Notes under the pieces: generated by a model
The model's database searches: none
Told to the model about the DNA's origin: nothing
The model's input: the letters and a program-made list of their open reading frames with translations, nothing else
Shown here: piece by piece, positions 7,235 through 13,442 of the stretch
How positions within the stretch are numbered: the stretch's first letter is position 1
Layout: each line of letters begins with the position of its first letter
Position numbers and translations under genes: made by a program
Source of the DNA: CAZMRF01 sp964568735
GTDB taxonomy: Bacteria; Acidobacteriota; Polarisedimenticolia; JACPZX01
Direction: 5' to 3'
Length of the DNA: 13,818 nucleotides
NCBI GenBank assembly: GCA_964568735.1
Contig: CAZMRF010000083.1
Span: 1 to 13,818 of the forward strand

Positions 7235-8278
7235 TCAGGGGCGCGCGGGCTTATCCGGCGGGCTCGCAGGATCGGCTCCGCTGACGCGCAGCTTGATGTT
7301 CCCGCTGTAGGTGCTGACCGAGACCTCGTAGTCGTCGAGTCCCGTCGAGAAGCGCACCTCCTGGTAAGGGTTGAAGCGGCCGTCACGTCGAGGGCGCGGA
7401 CCCGCTTCGTTCTCGATCTGCCCGTTGAAGGTGACCAGGTGGAAGCGCGCGGCGGCGTTGTGCGGGAGCAGCAGGTCGACGTTGCCGCTGAAGGTCTCGA
7501 TCTTGAAGGCCCCCTCCCGACCGAAAGAGCCGTCGAATCGGACGTCGCCCGCCGTCGTCTCGATCTCGACGTCGTTGAGGGACTGCCCCGAGACCTCGAC
7601 GGCACCGCTGACGCTCTCCACGCGCACCGAATGGGATGCGCCCTTGAGGGAAATCTTCCCGCTCACGGTCGACACGGCCATCTCGGCCGCCTGCGCCGTG
7701 ACGGTCACGCTGCCCGTCATCGTGTCGATCTCGACCGTGGCGGGGCTGCCGCTGATCGTCACCGAGCCGTTCACCGACTCGACGTCGATCTCGCCGCTCA
7801 CGTTTTCGATGGTGACGGATGCGTTCAGGGTCTCGATCTCGAGCGAGCTCTTCATCGGAACCCGGATCTCGAGCTGTGTGCGGTACTCCGTGTCGTCGTC
7901 GGAGTCGTAGAGCCAGGACTCGGGGGTGTCGACGTCGATCCCTACAGATTCCTTGTCCCCGGAGAGATCGAGCTGCTCCGCCCCCGGCGCGAGACGGCCC
8001 GTGACCGAAACCTCGTTGCGGTCCCAGCCGGCCACCTTGACCGTTCCGAACGAGTTCTCGATCCGCACCCGGCCGGCGGCGGGCGCGGGTCTGCTCTTCT
8101 CGATCTGCACCTGCGCCGCGGCGGGGCCCGACGCTGCCAGGAGGGCGGCAAGAACCGCGGCCCCCCTGATCATGTGCGGGAGGATCGCTCCCGGCTTGCG
8201 AGGAATGAGCCGCGTCAGCTGGCGGAGCCACATGAGCCCCTTGACCGCTGCGAATCGTCGGGCGCGATACGACGTCAT
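7235..8278 (-). CDS. DUF4097 beta-strand repeat protein, secreted (putative adhesin annotation)
   Basis: 347 residues. The region 143-270 is a ladder of short strands of the type xVEIxTVSGxVxVxG (VSGEIDVESVNGSVTISG, VSGKISLKG, VSGAVEVSG, TAGDVRFDG, FSGNVDLLLP), the signature of DUF4097, a right-handed beta-helix-like fold. Many family members sit next to ECF sigma/anti-sigma pairs; the adhesin label in databases is not experimentally based. The hydrophobic segment 37-55 ending GPAAA, then Gln, is a clean signal peptide. The ATG chosen shares its A with the anti-sigma stop (TGATG) and is preceded by AGGTGAGG, implying translational coupling. This leaves an unusual 35-residue basic leader before the signal peptide; ATG at 8173 would remove it but lacks a well-placed ribosome site. 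The C-terminal tail is Pro-rich. Confidence 0.87.
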   Translation of the reverse strand: MTSYRARRFAAVKGLMWLRQLTRLIPRKPGAILPHMIRGAAVLAALLAASGPAAAQVQIEKSRPAPAAGRVRIENSFGTVKVAGWDRNEVSVTGRLAPGAEQLDLSGDKESVGIDVDTPESWLYDSDDDTEYRTQLEIRVPMKSSLEIETLNASVTIENVSGEIDVESVNGSVTISGSPATVEIDTMTGSVTVTAQAAEMAVSTVSGKISLKGASHSVRVESVSGAVEVSGQSLNDVEIETTAGDVRFDGSFGREGAFKIETFSGNVDLLLPHNAAARFHLVTFNGQIENEAGPRPRRDGRFNPYQEVRFSTGLDDYEVSVSTYSGNIKLRVSGADPASPPDKPARP

Positions 8279-8970
8279 CACCACCTCACCTGGCGCGCCG
8301 CGGCGGTGCGGGTCACCTTCGTCAGGACGGCGACTTCCCGCTGCCGGGCCGTGATGAGCAGCTTCCTGAGCTGCGGGTTGCCCGGGTCCTTCGCAAGCGC
8401 CGCCTGGATCTCGGCGACCGCCGCCTCGATGATCTGGATGTTCTCCTCGACCTGCCTCACCGTCCCCGGCGAGAGCGAGCCGCTCTGCTGGCTGAAAGCC
8501 TCCTTGAGCGATTGCTTCGCCTCGAGGAGGGCCTTCCCGGCCTCGTCCAGGGGAACGGCAGCGGGGGAATCGCCCCCCGCGGCCGGCGCGACGGCCTCCG
8601 CGCCCGCCGGGATGGCCGGGGGAGCGGGCTGTCGGAAGAGCAGGGCCGCCGCGACGGCGCCGCCCACGAGCACGACGATCATCGCCGCCGCGAGCGCCGC
8701 GTGGCGCCCGCGCGGGAGAGCGGAGGGCACGGGAGGCGCGCCCGCTTCGCCCTCACGGAGCCGCGCGTCAATACGAGCCCAGAGATCCCGCGGGAGCGGG
8801 AGCTCTTCGGGCAGGGCGGCGGCGGCGCCGGTCAGCGCACGAACCCGCGCTTCTTCGGCGCGACAGGAGGCGCACTCCACGAGGTGCGCTCTCGCCTCGC
8901 TGCGGCTGGAGCGGGGAAGCTCCCCGTCCACGTAGTCGTCGATGAGCTTCAACAGATCCGCACAGTTCAC
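8278..8970 (-). CDS. Zinc-binding anti-sigma factor (zf-HC2), single-span membrane protein
   Basis: 230 residues. The N-terminal cytoplasmic domain carries the ZAS motif C3-x25-H29-x3-C33-x2-C36 (HLVECASC at 29-36) with the typical LLKLIDDYVDGELP helix, which binds and holds the partner ECF sigma factor. A transmembrane segment lies at about 92-112 (ALAAAMIVVLVGGAVAAAL). The periplasmic part is Ala/Pro-rich, then a long helical domain (about 140-225) with PGNPQLRKLLITARQ, a pattern common in membrane-bound zf-HC2 proteins of related bacteria. GTG is taken as start: it overlaps the sigma stop as GTGA, has AGAGG about 12 nt upstream, and gives the right distance to Cys3; the frame is open to 9039 but would include sigma-coding sequence. 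The 3' end overlaps the DUF4097 start. It probably releases the sigma factor in response to an envelope or redox signal (inferred). Confidence 0.9.
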   Translation of the reverse strand: MNCADLLKLIDDYVDGELPRSSRSEARAHLVECASCRAEEARVRALTGAAAALPEELPLPRDLWARIDARLREGEAGAPPVPSALPRGRHAALAAAMIVVLVGGAVAAALLFRQPAPPAIPAGAEAVAPAAGGDSPAAVPLDEAGKALLEAKQSLKEAFSQQSGSLSPGTVRQVEENIQIIEAAVAEIQAALAKDPGNPQLRKLLITARQREVAVLTKVTRTAAARQVRW

Positions 8971-9503
8971 GATTCCAACCTCTGTCGGAGAAGTCGCCGG
9001 GCCCTGTGGAGCTGGGCCTTCGACGTGCCCACAGCGCAACCCGCGATTCCCGAGATCTCGCCGTGAGCGTAGCCATAGACGTCGTGCAGGACAAAGATGA
9101 TCCGTGCCCCTTCCGGAAGGGCCTCGATGGCCTGCTCCAGATCCTCGCTCCCCCAGCGGGGCCGCGTGTACCGGGCGGGGGGATCGGCCAGGGCGGCGTC
9201 GCCCGGGATCTTCTCCATCGCCAGGGAGCGCCCCCGGGAGCGGCGATCGTTGAGGACGACGTTGACCGCGACCCGGTGCAGCCAGGAAGAGAGCTTGCTC
9301 TGCCCCCTGAATGAGCTGAGGTGCTGCCAGGCCCGGATGAAGGTCTCCTGCGTCATGTCCTCAGCCTCGTCGGCGGAGCCCGTGAGCCTGCGGCAGACCG
9401 CGAAGACCCTCCCGGCGTGCGCGCGGTAGATCCCCTCGAAGGCGGAGCGATCCCCCGCCTGGGCACACGCGACGAGATGAGCCTCGCTTTCAGTCTGCTT
9501 CAC
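8967..9503 (-). CDS. ECF-type RNA polymerase sigma factor
   Basis: 178 residues from the chosen GTG. Sigma-2 region at about 20-90 (AFEGIYRAHAGRVFAVCRRL, then the 2.2 core DEAEDMTQETFIRAW, then SKLSSWLHRVAVN) and sigma-4 region at about 118-178 (LEQAIEALPEGARIIFVLHDVYGY, AHGEISGIAGCAVGTSKAQL, HRARRLLRQRL), with no sigma-3 domain, as in ECF sigma factors. It directs RNA polymerase to a small regulon, usually including its own operon. The next gene is its cognate zinc anti-sigma factor, overlapping by 4 bp. Start choice: GTG AAG CAG begins the usual short polar N-terminus before HLVACAQAGDRSAF; an upstream in-frame GTG at 9560 adds 19 residues and would run through a candidate promoter. Neither start has a strong Shine-Dalgarno. 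The family is certain, the start is not. Confidence 0.93.
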   Translation of the reverse strand: MKQTESEAHLVACAQAGDRSAFEGIYRAHAGRVFAVCRRLTGSADEAEDMTQETFIRAWQHLSSFRGQSKLSSWLHRVAVNVVLNDRRSRGRSLAMEKIPGDAALADPPARYTRPRWGSEDLEQAIEALPEGARIIFVLHDVYGYAHGEISGIAGCAVGTSKAQLHRARRLLRQRLES

Positions 9504-9539
9504 GCCGGGGATCCCGACGGCCGTCCAGGTACCTTCCAG

Positions 9540-9561
9540 GGAGCACGATTCTAGGAGCACG
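9540..9561 (-). promoter_or_regulatory. Direct repeat flanking a TAGAAT box upstream of the sigma gene
   Basis: Read on the minus strand, CGTGCTCC occurs twice (9561-9554 and 9547-9540), exactly flanking TAGAAT (9553-9548), which matches 5/6 of a -10 element. A GGAAC motif, the usual ECF -35 core, lies 22 bp upstream of TAGAAT (9580-9576). No good housekeeping -35 is present. If it is a promoter, the transcript would start near 9541 and the GTG at 9503 would be the start codon. It could instead be codons of a longer sigma protein. Confidence 0.3.
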
Positions 9562-9662
9562 CCCCATAGGACACCGTTCCGGCCCCGGGGGGTTTGGACG
9601 GCAGGGACGCCCGCCGGGTCTTCCCCGGGTGCCAGCCCAGGGGGGGAGGCCTCGAAGTCCGC

Positions 9663-10937
9663 TCAGACCTTGCCGGGCCCTTCCGCGGCGATGCGCTCCA
9701 CCTCGGCCCAGACGCGCATGAGGTTCTCGCCGCAGATCTTCCGGATGTCCTCCTCGGAGTACCCGCGCGCCAGGAGCGCCCGGATCAGGTTCGGATAGCC
9801 GGAAACGTCCTTGAGCCCCGGGGGCAGAGAGTCTCCCACGCCATCGAAATCCGACCCGAGGCCGACGTGCTCGGCGCCGGCCAGCTTCACCACGTGATCG
9901 ATGTGATCGACGACCTCGTCGAGCGTGGCGTAGATGCGATCGTGCTCCTCCCAGTAACGCTTCTCGAAGGCCTTCATCTCGGGGCCGTCGCTCTCCAGGC
10001 CGTGGGCCTCACGGTGCTTCTTGGCCAGCGCCGAGAAGGCTCTGCCCTGCCGGTTGGCCGCCTGGTCCAGGAAGGAGGAGCCGAAGTTGATCATGATCAC
10101 TCCGCCGCCGGCGGCCACCTTGCGGATGAGCTCGTCGCTGATGTTGCGCATCCATCCCGGCGTGAACCTCCGGCAGGAGGAGTGCGAGGCGATGACCGGC
10201 GCGCGCGTGAGCTCGAGCGCCGCGCGGGCCGACGCGTCGGAGAGGTGCGAGACGTCGATCATGATCCCGAGGCGGTTCATCTCCGCGACCACCTCGCGGC
10301 CGAAGGGACTCAGCCCATTCCACTTCCCCGTCTTCTCGTAGGACGAATCGCAGATGTGGTTGTTCTTCGAGTGCGTGAGCGTGATGTAGCGGATCCCCCG
10401 CTCCTTGAAATGGCGGAGGTTCCCGAGATCACCCTCGAGGGGAGCGCCGTTCTCCATCCCCATCGGCAACGCGATTCTCCCCGCGGCGACCTGGGCGCGA
10501 ACCTCCGCGGTGGAGCGCGCCACGGCGAACTTATCGGGCCAGTCCGCTTCGAACTTCTCGACCATGTCGATGAGCCGGTCGGCCAGCTCCTTCGCGCCGC
10601 CCTTCTCTTCCTTCTCGGCCGGCACGTAGATCGACATGAAGGGCGCCTTCAGCCCGCCCGCCACCGCGCGCGGGTAGTCGAAGTCGCCTTTCGCGGTCCT
10701 GACGGAGATGTCCTCCATCTCTTCTTCGAGCCTGTAGGGAACGTCGACGTGCGTATCGACGATGAGGAGCTCGCGCGCCAGCTCCGCAGCCCTCGCCTGC
10801 AGCCGATCGTCTGGGGGCGCGGAAGGGATCGTTTCCTTGGCCTCGGCGGGGCGCTCCTCAGGCGGCTGGCCCGCGCATGCCGTGAGAACGATGAGCAGGG
10901 GCACGAGCGCGCCGCAAGCGAACCCCAGGAGTCTCAT
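9663..10937 (-). CDS. M19 membrane-dipeptidase family metallopeptidase, lipoprotein
   Basis: 424 residues. A lipoprotein signal peptide has lipobox LTAC with Cys21 as the acylation site, followed by a Pro/Glu-rich linker and a TIM-barrel amidohydrolase of the renal-dipeptidase family. Binuclear zinc ligands are present: H63 and D65 (DTHVD), bridging E162 (GMENG), H231 (IDVSHLSD) and H252 (IASHS), plus the catalytic-region D363 (GSDFDG). Family members hydrolyse dipeptides, including D-amino-acid-containing and Xaa-dehydro substrates; the specific substrate cannot be read here. Lipidation places it in the periplasm or outer membrane, fitting peptide or peptidoglycan-fragment scavenging. GGGGAGGAG ends 6 nt before the ATG and fixes the start; the frame is open to 11219 but that part is non-coding or antisense. 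It precedes the sigma gene by about 160 bp in the same direction with no obvious terminator, so read-through is possible. Confidence 0.95.
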   Translation of the reverse strand: MRLLGFACGALVPLLIVLTACAGQPPEERPAEAKETIPSAPPDDRLQARAAELARELLIVDTHVDVPYRLEEEMEDISVRTAKGDFDYPRAVAGGLKAPFMSIYVPAEKEEKGGAKELADRLIDMVEKFEADWPDKFAVARSTAEVRAQVAAGRIALPMGMENGAPLEGDLGNLRHFKERGIRYITLTHSKNNHICDSSYEKTGKWNGLSPFGREVVAEMNRLGIMIDVSHLSDASARAALELTRAPVIASHSSCRRFTPGWMRNISDELIRKVAAGGGVIMINFGSSFLDQAANRQGRAFSALAKKHREAHGLESDGPEMKAFEKRYWEEHDRIYATLDEVVDHIDHVVKLAGAEHVGLGSDFDGVGDSLPPGLKDVSGYPNLIRALLARGYSEEDIRKICGENLMRVWAEVERIAAEGPGKV

Positions 10938-10965
10938 CACGATCTCCTCCCCGCGGAAAGCGCCC

Positions 10966-10996
10966 ATTCTAGTCGAGCCCGGCCCACTCGGGTTCC
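10966..10996 (-). promoter_or_regulatory. Possible promoter of the dipeptidase gene
   Basis: Minus-strand TAGAAT (10971-10966; 5/6 to TATAAT) lies 29 bp before the ATG. No TTGACA-like -35 is present at 16-18 bp; a GGAAC motif lies 20 bp upstream (10996-10992). A 7-bp hairpin with a 7-nt loop (10975-10981 with 10989-10995, one G-U) fills the spacer. The same GGAAC plus TAGAAT pair occurs before the sigma gene with 22-bp spacing, so shared control is conceivable but unproven. Confidence 0.25.
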
Positions 10997-11045
10997 TCAG
11001 GGTGGACCGAGTGACAGCGACCGCGAACTGACCGAGCGTTCTACC

Positions 11046-11171
11046 CCGTCTCGCGCGTCGAAGGGTCGCCCGGAGCGTACGTCTGGAGCCCGGTAGAAAT
11101 GCCTCAGATGGGCTCGATGTGTCTCCGGACGGAAGTAGGAGCGCAGGGCGACCCTTCGGCGCGCGGGATGG
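11046..11171 (+). repeat. Long-arm inverted repeat / candidate structured RNA element
   Basis: Arms 11046-11071 and 11146-11171 pair over 26 consecutive positions: 23 Watson-Crick and three that are G-U wobbles only if the plus strand is transcribed (48/169, 51/166, 58/159 in 11000 numbering). The inner 13 bp are perfect (CGAAGGGTCGCCC). The 74-nt loop contains a further 9-bp stem (11080-11088 with 11123-11131, one G-U) and an alternative GAGCCC/GGGCTC pairing (11086-11091 with 11110-11115). It lies 22 bp past the tsaD stop and about 110 bp upstream of the dipeptidase ATG. There is no U-tract, and the loop is too large for a normal intrinsic terminator. It could be a small RNA, a REP/MITE-like element or a processing site. 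Confidence 0.6.
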
Positions 11172-11193
11172 AGGTGCCACCCTCGCCGCGGTG

Positions 11194-12249
11194 TCAGAGA
11201 ACGGCGCTCGGCTCAGCATCCAGCAGCGGGGAGGCGATGCGGCCCGCGCGGAGATGATCCCAGCCGGCCCGCGCGATCATGGCCGCGTTGTCCGTCGTCA
11301 GCGAAGGGCGGGTGACCAGAACGGGGATTCCGCGCTTCCTCCCCTCCGCAGCCATCACCTCCCTGAGCCGCGAGTTGCAGGCCACGCCTCCAGCCAGGCC
11401 GATGGAAGCGGCGCGCTCGGACTCCGCGGCCCGGAAGGTCTTCTCGACCAGGCTATCCACGATCGCCTCCTGGAAGGAGGCCACGAGGTCGAGGATCGAG
11501 GCCGGGCAATCGGCGGCCGAAGGCTCCGCCTCGGCATCCAGGGAGCGCAGCGGCTGGATCCCGGCCGCCTCGACGTGGCGAAGCAGCGCCGTCTTCAGGC
11601 CCGAGAAGGAGAAGTCGAGGCTCCCGTCGGACATCCGCGGGCGGGGGAAGGCGAAGGCCCGGGAGTTCCCCTGCCTCGCCAGCCGGTCGATGACAGGCCC
11701 CCCGGGAAAGCCGAGTCCCAGGAGGCGGGCTGCCTTGTCATAGGCCTCACCTGCGGCGTCATCGCGGGTATGGGCGAGCATCTCGTAACGCGATCCCTCA
11801 CGTCGTTGCAGGTAGATGGAGGTGTGGCCTCCAGAGACCACGAGGTAGAGGGCCGGGAGTGGGATCGTCTCGTGCTCGAGAGCGAGGCTGCGGATGTGGC
11901 CTTCCAGGTGGTTCACGGCCGCCAGCGGGAGGTTGAGCGTGAAGGCGATGGCCTTGGCCACCTGGATGCCGACGAGGAGGCACCCGACCAGGCCGGGGCC
12001 GTAGGTGACCGCGATGCCGCCGAGATCCCCGATGGTGCAGCCGGCCTGGCCCAGAGCATCGCGGATGACGGTGTCGATGGAGAGCAGGTGCTGCCGGGAA
12101 GCCAGCTCGGGCACGACGCCGCCAAAGCGGCGGTGGATCGGAATCTGCGAGGCGACGATGCTCGAGAGCAGCTCCCGGGGAGCGCGGAGGACCGCGGCCG
12201 CGGTCTCGTCACAGGAGGTCTCGATCCCCAGGACGAGATCCGATCTCAT
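11194..12249 (-). CDS. tsaD: tRNA N6-threonylcarbamoyladenosine (t6A37) transferase TsaD
   Basis: 351 residues, ASKHA-fold Kae1/YgjD family. It transfers the threonylcarbamoyl group from TC-AMP to A37 of ANN-decoding tRNAs, together with TsaB and TsaE, in the cytoplasm. Seen: phosphate-binding LGIETSCDETAAAV (7-20), metal ligands H114 and H118 in NHLEGH, VVSGGHTSIY at 137-146, DDAAGEAYDKAARLLGLGFPGGP at about 163-185, SFSGLKTALL at 214-223, GLAGGVACN at 284-292 and the ligand D320 in TTDNAAMI. Length is normal for the family. The ATG overlaps the mtnA stop as ATGA, so translation is probably coupled to mtnA; the frame is open far upstream within mtnA but is not TsaD-like. The other t6A genes are not in this window. 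The function is essential in most bacteria. Confidence 0.97.
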   Translation of the reverse strand: MRSDLVLGIETSCDETAAAVLRAPRELLSSIVASQIPIHRRFGGVVPELASRQHLLSIDTVIRDALGQAGCTIGDLGGIAVTYGPGLVGCLLVGIQVAKAIAFTLNLPLAAVNHLEGHIRSLALEHETIPLPALYLVVSGGHTSIYLQRREGSRYEMLAHTRDDAAGEAYDKAARLLGLGFPGGPVIDRLARQGNSRAFAFPRPRMSDGSLDFSFSGLKTALLRHVEAAGIQPLRSLDAEAEPSAADCPASILDLVASFQEAIVDSLVEKTFRAAESERAASIGLAGGVACNSRLREVMAAEGRKRGIPVLVTRPSLTTDNAAMIARAGWDHLRAGRIASPLLDAEPSAVL

Positions 12250-13328
12250 CGCCCTGTTGAAGCCGGGGCGGGGCTCGGCGATTCGGCGCCCCGGGCTGCC
12301 ATCTCCCCGAGGCTCCGCCCGAAGGGCGGGAGGGCCACACCCCGGTCGGTGATGATGGCCGTGATGAAGGAGGCGGGGGTGACGTCGAAGGCCGGGTTGG
12401 CCACGTCGATCCCCTCGGGCGCGACCCTCGTCCCGCCGATCTTCGAGATCTCTCCGGGCGCGCGCTCCTCGATGGGGATGCCCTCTCCGCCGGCGACGTT
12501 CATGTCCACGGTGGAGAAGGGGGCCGCCACGTAGAAGGGAATGCCGTGCTCCCTGGCGAGCACGGCGACCGTGTAGGTGCCGATCTTGTTGGCGGTGTCC
12601 CCGTTGGCAGCGATGCGGTCGGCGCCCACGACGACGGCCTTGATGCTCCCCTTCTTCATGAAGTGGCCCGCCATGCTGTCGGTGATGAGCGTGGTGGGGA
12701 TGCCGTCCTTCTGGAGCTCCCACGCCGTCAGCCGGGCCCCTTGCAGCAGGGGGCGCGTCTCGTCCGCCATCACGTGGATCGACTTGCCGCGGGCGACCGC
12801 GGAGCGGATGACCCCGAGCGCGGTGCCATAGCCTCCGGTGGCCAGGGCTCCCGCGTTGCAGTGGGTGAGCACGGTGCCCTCCTGAGGCATGAGGTCCGCG
12901 CCGAGATCCCCCAGGCGCCGGTTCATGGCCACGTCCTCGTCGAGGATGAGCTTCGCTTCTTCGACGAGGAGATCGGCCAGAGCGCCGCCGTCGAGTCCCT
13001 CGCGCCTCTGGTGAAAGAGCGCCCGCATCCGGGCGAGGGCCCAGAAGAGGTTCACGGCCGTGGGGCGCGTGGCCCCTATCTCGCTGACGGCCGACTCGAA
13101 GGCCTCCTCGAGACCCGCGGGCGGGAGATGCCTGGCCCGGTGGGCGGCCAGGGCGACGCCCATCGCCGCGGCAATGCCGATGGCCGGGGCGCCGCGGATG
13201 ACCATCTCGCGGATTGCCCAGGCCACTTCCGAGGGCGTCTTGAGCGTCACGTACTCCTCCCTCTCGGGAAGCAGGCGCTGATCGATCATGACCACGCCGT
13301 CGTCGGTCCACTCGATGGTCTTGAACAC
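12246..13328 (-). CDS. mtnA: S-methyl-5-thioribose-1-phosphate isomerase
   Basis: 360 residues, eIF2B-alpha-like fold. It isomerises 5-methylthioribose-1-phosphate to 5-methylthioribulose-1-phosphate in methionine salvage. Seen: canonical N-terminus FKTIEW (2-7), RGAPAIG at 45-51, catalytic Cys157 in THCNAGALAT and catalytic Asp237 in VGADRIAANGDTANKIGTY. These residues separate it from the related ribose-1,5-bisphosphate isomerases and eIF2B subunits, though some homologues act on 5-deoxyribose-1-phosphate too. The last 15 residues are a Ser/Pro/Ala tail. I chose GTG because it gives the family N-terminus and follows GGGGGAGAGA; an in-frame ATG at 13373 has no ribosome site and lies next to the likely -10, so it would be at or just after the transcription start. 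It heads an operon with tsaD. No other methionine-salvage gene is visible nearby. Confidence 0.96.
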   Translation of the reverse strand: MFKTIEWTDDGVVMIDQRLLPEREEYVTLKTPSEVAWAIREMVIRGAPAIGIAAAMGVALAAHRARHLPPAGLEEAFESAVSEIGATRPTAVNLFWALARMRALFHQRREGLDGGALADLLVEEAKLILDEDVAMNRRLGDLGADLMPQEGTVLTHCNAGALATGGYGTALGVIRSAVARGKSIHVMADETRPLLQGARLTAWELQKDGIPTTLITDSMAGHFMKKGSIKAVVVGADRIAANGDTANKIGTYTVAVLAREHGIPFYVAAPFSTVDMNVAGGEGIPIEERAPGEISKIGGTRVAPEGIDVANPAFDVTPASFITAIITDRGVALPPFGRSLGEMAARGAESPSPAPASTGR

Positions 13329-13372
13329 TCTCTCCCCCTTGGAGCCTCTGGGCCGGGCGTCCGAATGCGTCA

Positions 13373-13381
13373 TGGTATAGT
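13373..13381 (+). promoter_or_regulatory. Candidate extended -10 promoter of the methylmalonyl-CoA mutase gene
   Basis: TGGTATAGT: TATAGT at 13376-13381 matches 5/6 of TATAAT, with the extended -10 TG one base upstream (13373-13374). The -35 position (about 13353-13358) shows no match, as allowed for extended -10 promoters. It predicts a leader of about 55 nt. Confidence 0.45.
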
Positions 13382-13401
13382 GGCCGTCCCGACGCGGCAA
13401 A
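13374..13401 (-). promoter_or_regulatory. Candidate mtnA-tsaD promoter
   Basis: Minus-strand TTTGCC (13401-13396) and TATACC (13379-13374; 4/6 to TATAAT) with a 16-bp spacer. The predicted start near 13367 gives a leader of about 38 nt before the GTG. The -10 overlaps the plus-strand -10 of the mutase gene. Confidence 0.4.
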
Positions 13402-13442
13402 CCGCTCTTTCCGAGCCTCCGCGGCCCCGCCCAGGAATGGCG

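Noticed and set aside
5934..8935. Long plus-strand open frames opposite the HEAT, DUF4097 and anti-sigma genes
   Set aside because: Arg/Gly/Leu-rich mirror-image composition, no recognisable motif, and full overlap with well-supported minus-strand genes.
9561..9662. Terminator between the dipeptidase and sigma genes
   Set aside because: Only a 5-bp CCGGG/CCCGG stem with a 5-nt loop and no T-tract is present, too weak to call.
11046..11171. Intrinsic terminator for mtnA-tsaD
   Set aside because: No U-tract on the minus strand after the stem, a 74-nt loop, and three A-C mismatches in that orientation. A role in termination is not excluded but the standard form is absent.
10938..11219. N-terminal extension of the dipeptidase by 94 residues
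   Set aside because: It would bury the lipoprotein signal peptide internally. A strong Shine-Dalgarno precedes the ATG at 10937.
9594..12534. Two plus-strand open frames of about 470-500 codons opposite the dipeptidase and tsaD genes
   Set aside because: Same reason: low-complexity antisense frames over genes with catalytic motifs intact.
12250..13311. Reading tsaD as a 705-residue fusion extending through mtnA
   Set aside because: The upstream part is mtnA in the wrong frame. The ATGA overlap and canonical TsaD N-terminus fix the start at 12249.
13329..13373. ATG at 13373 as mtnA start
   Set aside because: It has no ribosome site, lies at the edge of the putative -10, and adds 15 residues not seen in MtnA. 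The GTG at 13328 gives the family N-terminus after GGGGGAGAGA.
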